In this document: positions 62,101-64,000 of the stretch, piece after piece | Layout: every line of letters starts with the position of its first letter | Position numbering within the stretch: position 1 is the stretch's first letter | DNA from: Pseudozobellia sp. WGM2 | GTDB lineage: Bacteria; Bacteroidota; Bacteroidia; Flavobacteriales; Flavobacteriaceae | Assembly (NCBI RefSeq): GCF_017810075.1 | Contig: NZ_JADNYK010000009.1 | Coordinates: 106,352 to 170,351, forward strand | DNA: 64,000 nucleotides | Reading direction: 5' to 3' | The notes under the pieces: generated by a model | Databases searched by the model: none | Seen by the model: the letters and a program-made list of their open reading frames with translations, nothing else | What the model was told of the DNA's origin: nothing | Program-made: the position numbers and the translations under genes

Positions 62101-64000
62101 ATCATTTAGATACAGATTCAGATAACGATGGTTGTCTAGATGCAGTCGAAGCAGGTCATATTGATGATGATAATGATGGGGAGGTTGATGGTTCCGGTTA
62201 TGATAGCGACGGTCTGGTTACAGGTGCTGATACGGCATATACGGGCACAACTACAGGGGTGACGACGGCTGTGCAAACCGCAGTGGATACAGCTCCAGCA
62301 AATCAAGAAGAAAGAGTGGGAGATGATGCCACGTTTACGGTAGTTGCATCTGCTTTATCTGCGTCTTCATATACTTCGGGTACACCAAATTATGATACTA
62401 ATGCAAATTTAGGTTTAACCTATCAGTGGCAAGTAAGTACTAATTCTGGTTCTACATTCTCTGATTTAATAGGTGAAACCAATAGCACATTGACCGTTTC
62501 GGATGTAACCTTGATAATGGATGGTAATATTTACAAAGTTCTAGTTAGTCATACTAACAATGCCTGTCCAATAGAAGCACAAGCAACACTAAATGTCATA
62601 AATAATATTGATGCCATTAACGATTTTACAAGTATTACAGCAGTAGAAGGTTTCTTTGGCTCGAACAATGTACTTAATGTATTCGACAATGATCAATTTA
62701 ATGGTGCTGTTCTAAATCCAGCGAGCGTAACTGTCACGCCTGTTACTAACGGACCTTTGACCGTTAATCCAGATGGTTCTTTAGACGTAGCCAATAATAC
62801 GGGTACAGGTACATATACTATAGACTACCAAATATGTGAAGCTGCCGATCCAACCAACTGTGATATTGCTACGGCAACGGTAAGTGTTGGGGCAAACAAT
62901 CTACCAACGGCACAAGATGATGCGTTTTCCGTAAATCAAAATACTTCGGATAACGATTTGACCGTGTTGGCCGATAATGGCAATGGGGCCGATGATTTTG
63001 GAGGTGATGGTGGTAACAATGGTACAATTAGTCTTCCTTTGGCAACGAGTGCTAATGGGGGTACCGTTACGGTCAATGACAATGGTACGCCAAACGACCC
63101 TACCGATGATTCAATTCTATACAGTCCCGCGAATGGATATGTAGGAACCGATACTTTTGATTACACGATTACCGATGCTAACAATGATTCGTCTACTGCT
63201 ACTGTGAACGTAACCGTGGTTCCAACTCCGACTATCGCCATTAATGTAGTTGCTGTTGATGATATTATAAATGCAACGGAAGACGATAGTCCGGTGACGA
63301 TTTCTGGTACTACTACCAATGTAGAAGATGGGCAAATAGCTACGGTAATCTTGAACGGAACTATCTATTCTCCTTCGGTAACTTCAGGGGCGTGGACATT
63401 TAATATCACGGCCACGGAAGCACAAGCCTTGAATCTTACTGAAACCATTACTGCAGATGTAGAAAATAGTTTAGGTGCTTCAGCTGTTCAAGCTGCTAGA
63501 GATATTCAACATATCACCACATTACCGGTACCGGTCCTAGAGATAGACGACATCACGGCCGACAACATATTGAACGCCGCGGAAGCGGGAGCGGACGTTA
63601 CCGTAACGGGAACGGTAAGCGGTGACTTCAATGCCGGCGATACGGTGACCCTAACGGTCGACGGCACGGATTATACCGGAACGGTGGACGCCCTTGGCGC
63701 ATACAGTATCGACGTACCGGGCAGCAAACTGGCCGCCGATGCCGATAACACGGTAAACGGTAGCGTGACCACTACGGACGCAGCTGGTAATTCTGCAAGT
63801 GCTACGGATACACAAGTGTATTCAGTAGATACCACATTGCCAATTCCAACATTAACTATCGACGACATCACGGCCGACAACATATTGAACGCCGCGGAAG
63901 AGGGAGCGGACGTTTCCGTAACGGGAACGGTAAGCGGTGACTTCAACGACGGGGATACGGTGACCCTAACGGTGGACGGAACGGACTATACCGGAACGGT
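59133..64000 (+). CDS. Giant multidomain surface protein (adhesin-like), 3' end outside window
   Basis: Open from ATG 59133 to the window edge: at least 1,622 codons. Signal peptide about 1-21 (ending LMAQ), then a beta-rich N-terminal part, a cadherin/VCBS-like tandem-repeat module (about 488-605), a second related module (about 625-915), an Asp-rich block with TSP3-like DxDxDG calcium repeats (about 920-1027), an Ig-like module (about 1060-1150), further VCBS-like modules (from about 1160 to 1465), and from about residue 1470 a 105-aa Ig-like repeat array. The C-terminal sorting signal, expected to be type IX, is not in view. Likely a calcium-stiffened cell-surface or adhesion fibre; ligand unknown. 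Domain borders are estimates. Confidence 0.88.
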   Translation, partial: MKTVHFLSFFLFFNITMLMAQDGLNLVGATVSVSSGASIRVENGSFQVSNEGQVKNNALISVDGNWLNNNTTGQVFTTDSDGTVNLNNSGSVTIGGTTTTLFYNLILEVDQTTLEVNTIVGGHISGANVGVLDLGDSRLNLNSNTLQITNPLIAALITNEGYIISEDVLNESKVMWQTSPLSSTQEKYTIPFATTAGELIPLSIERASGDLGVITVSTYSVGSDMLPLPTQPEAVVTMLDEGGGDLNSTSVNRFWQLDKSGTGEANLTLTYTEDEVPLNGEANLSAYRYDTNVDRWQKKGAAVLDASANTLKVERVSEFSPWTLSEGESPTLDLNEYTAGVDYELAFKPTTGTIVSISNNPTAASDDGTISSATIEFLDYVDSTELMYITNGGDIYYFTTATASNDYTFAGSTIRVTQNLNNFTITEAFGGTIPIQDFLDFLATVTYGNLTNTPTDGPRRAIFTITDTSSRTATATSKINVYTTAPAAVDDANTIVANNTGTVTGNVLTGGTPDSGTGLTVSEVDVYPAQVGVPYETLYGTFIINMDGSYSYDVDETNSAVTGLKNGESIQDIVSYTLKDENDITDYGILTITIDGVDEAPVALDNTDEINVVSEVNVSGNIISDIGVDGADFIDRGLSTLVWENEFSAPGGVFANVSAPVDGQSRIISGVTLDFTSTDPSNIGVANDNQTVYQTATNGGHTGYLRFAINASTNPSADTELIIDFNEPVFNLGFLITDIDFPQGSAWQDQIKIKGYLDGSESNFNYTTTGGVVNAGNDTYYGIGNAIPSDATGNINVFFEEPINQLVLSYNYGPDATDTDQSGQIAGVSDIYWQGENPDIVISEIDGSAANVNAVYTGIYGSIVVQSDGSYTYTPDTNNPLVANLLVGDTLTETFEYRLSDGSNSDTANLIITLRGTQFDSDEDGVIDSVDLDDDNDGILDTAENAGGFDPNADDDSDGIENYKDSDFGIDANGDGVIDSFDNDSDGVSDHLDTDSDNDGCLDAVEAGHIDDDNDGEVDGSGYDSDGLVTGADTAYTGTTTGVTTAVQTAVDTAPANQEERVGDDATFTVVASALSASSYTSGTPNYDTNANLGLTYQWQVSTNSGSTFSDLIGETNSTLTVSDVTLIMDGNIYKVLVSHTNNACPIEAQATLNVINNIDAINDFTSITAVEGFFGSNNVLNVFDNDQFNGAVLNPASVTVTPVTNGPLTVNPDGSLDVANNTGTGTYTIDYQICEAADPTNCDIATATVSVGANNLPTAQDDAFSVNQNTSDNDLTVLADNGNGADDFGGDGGNNGTISLPLATSANGGTVTVNDNGTPNDPTDDSILYSPANGYVGTDTFDYTITDANNDSSTATVNVTVVPTPTIAINVVAVDDIINATEDDSPVTISGTTTNVEDGQIATVILNGTIYSPSVTSGAWTFNITATEAQALNLTETITADVENSLGASAVQAARDIQHITTLPVPVLEIDDITADNILNAAEAGADVTVTGTVSGDFNAGDTVTLTVDGTDYTGTVDALGAYSIDVPGSKLAADADNTVNGSVTTTDAAGNSASATDTQVYSVDTTLPIPTLTIDDITADNILNAAEEGADVSVTGTVSGDFNDGDTVTLTVDGTDYTGT
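61890..62213 (+). other. Asp-rich TSP3-like calcium-repeat block in the giant protein
   Basis: About 108 codons rich in Asp, with repeats such as DSDEDGVIDSVDLDDDNDGI and DTDSDNDGCLDAVEAGHIDD. Thrombospondin type-3-like repeats bind Ca2+ and stiffen long surface proteins. Confidence 0.8.
63543..64000 (+). repeat. 315-bp (105-aa) tandem Ig-like repeat array, incomplete
   Basis: Unit 1 starts at 63543 and unit 2 at 63858, in frame. Over the 143 bp of unit 2 in view I count 9 mismatches to unit 1, about 94% identity. Shared stretches include IDDITADNILNAAE and GTVSGDF. Codons are GC-rich (acg, gcc, gac) compared with the AT-rich codons of the earlier modules. Confidence 0.9.

Noticed and set aside
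61401..63946. Minus-strand frames inside the giant surface protein
   Set aside because: They are shadows of the repetitive Asp/Thr/Gly codons and have low-complexity products.

Overview
The window is chromosomal DNA from a member of the Bacteroidetes, most likely a marine Flavobacteriaceae. Evidence: -7 boxes of the form TAnnTTTG, few Shine-Dalgarno sites, a division/cell-wall cluster without ddl and with a long-tailed FtsZ, a short (287 aa) primary sigma factor, type IX secretion parts (PorT and a Plug-type protein), a complete Na+-pumping NADH:quinone reductase, and a carboxypeptidase-regulatory-like TonB receptor. A genus cannot be fixed by eye; the Zobellia/Maribacter group is a guess. 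No insertion sequence, prophage, integrase or CRISPR array was seen.

Layout. 1-8.6 kb: 3' part of the dcw cluster on + (murD partial, ftsW, murG, murC, ftsQ, ftsA, ftsZ), tightly packed with overlapping genes. 8.7-9.8 kb: yqeY, a tRNA-Arg(TCG), its terminator, and a four-copy 98-bp tandem repeat that carries copies of one arm of that terminator. 9.8-18.5 kb: signalling and uptake. A dienelactone-hydrolase-like protein and a LytTR two-component pair (-) face a TonB receptor (+); the region between them has an operator-like set of repeats. Next comes a second two-component operon (TPR kinase, small membrane protein, LuxR-type regulator). 18.5-29.9 kb: mostly housekeeping genes on - (ypdA-like, rpe, trmL, VF530-type, rpoD, pnp, rpsO, accD, fba, an Omp85/TamA-like lipoprotein). 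29.9-44.2 kb: RNA methyltransferase, porT-ubiE, trkA-trkH, an aminotransferase, a desaturase, rsmG, DinB-like, pruA, apaG, a DUF3667 protein and the T9SS Plug protein.

44.3-51.9 kb: nqrABCDEF, then after a terminator a small conserved-looking gene and apbE, whose product attaches FMN to NqrB and NqrC. The set is a self-contained sodium-pump locus. 51.9-57.8 kb: SAM methyltransferase, map, gpmI, a secreted ankyrin protein, a 55-aa membrane protein, an M48 protease and a VanY-type carboxypeptidase.

57.8-64 kb: a gene-free AT-rich leader, a 240-aa secreted protein, and the first ~1,620 codons of a giant surface protein with cadherin/VCBS-like modules, an Asp-rich TSP3-like calcium block, and a 105-aa Ig-like repeat array that is almost identical at DNA level between copies and has different codon use from the rest of the gene. 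The array runs off the window.

No clearly new defence or mobile system is present. The best leads are the tRNA-terminator repeat array, the LytTR operator, the recently amplified adhesin repeats, the pnp leader hairpins, and -7 boxes that abut start codons (tamL-like gene and map).
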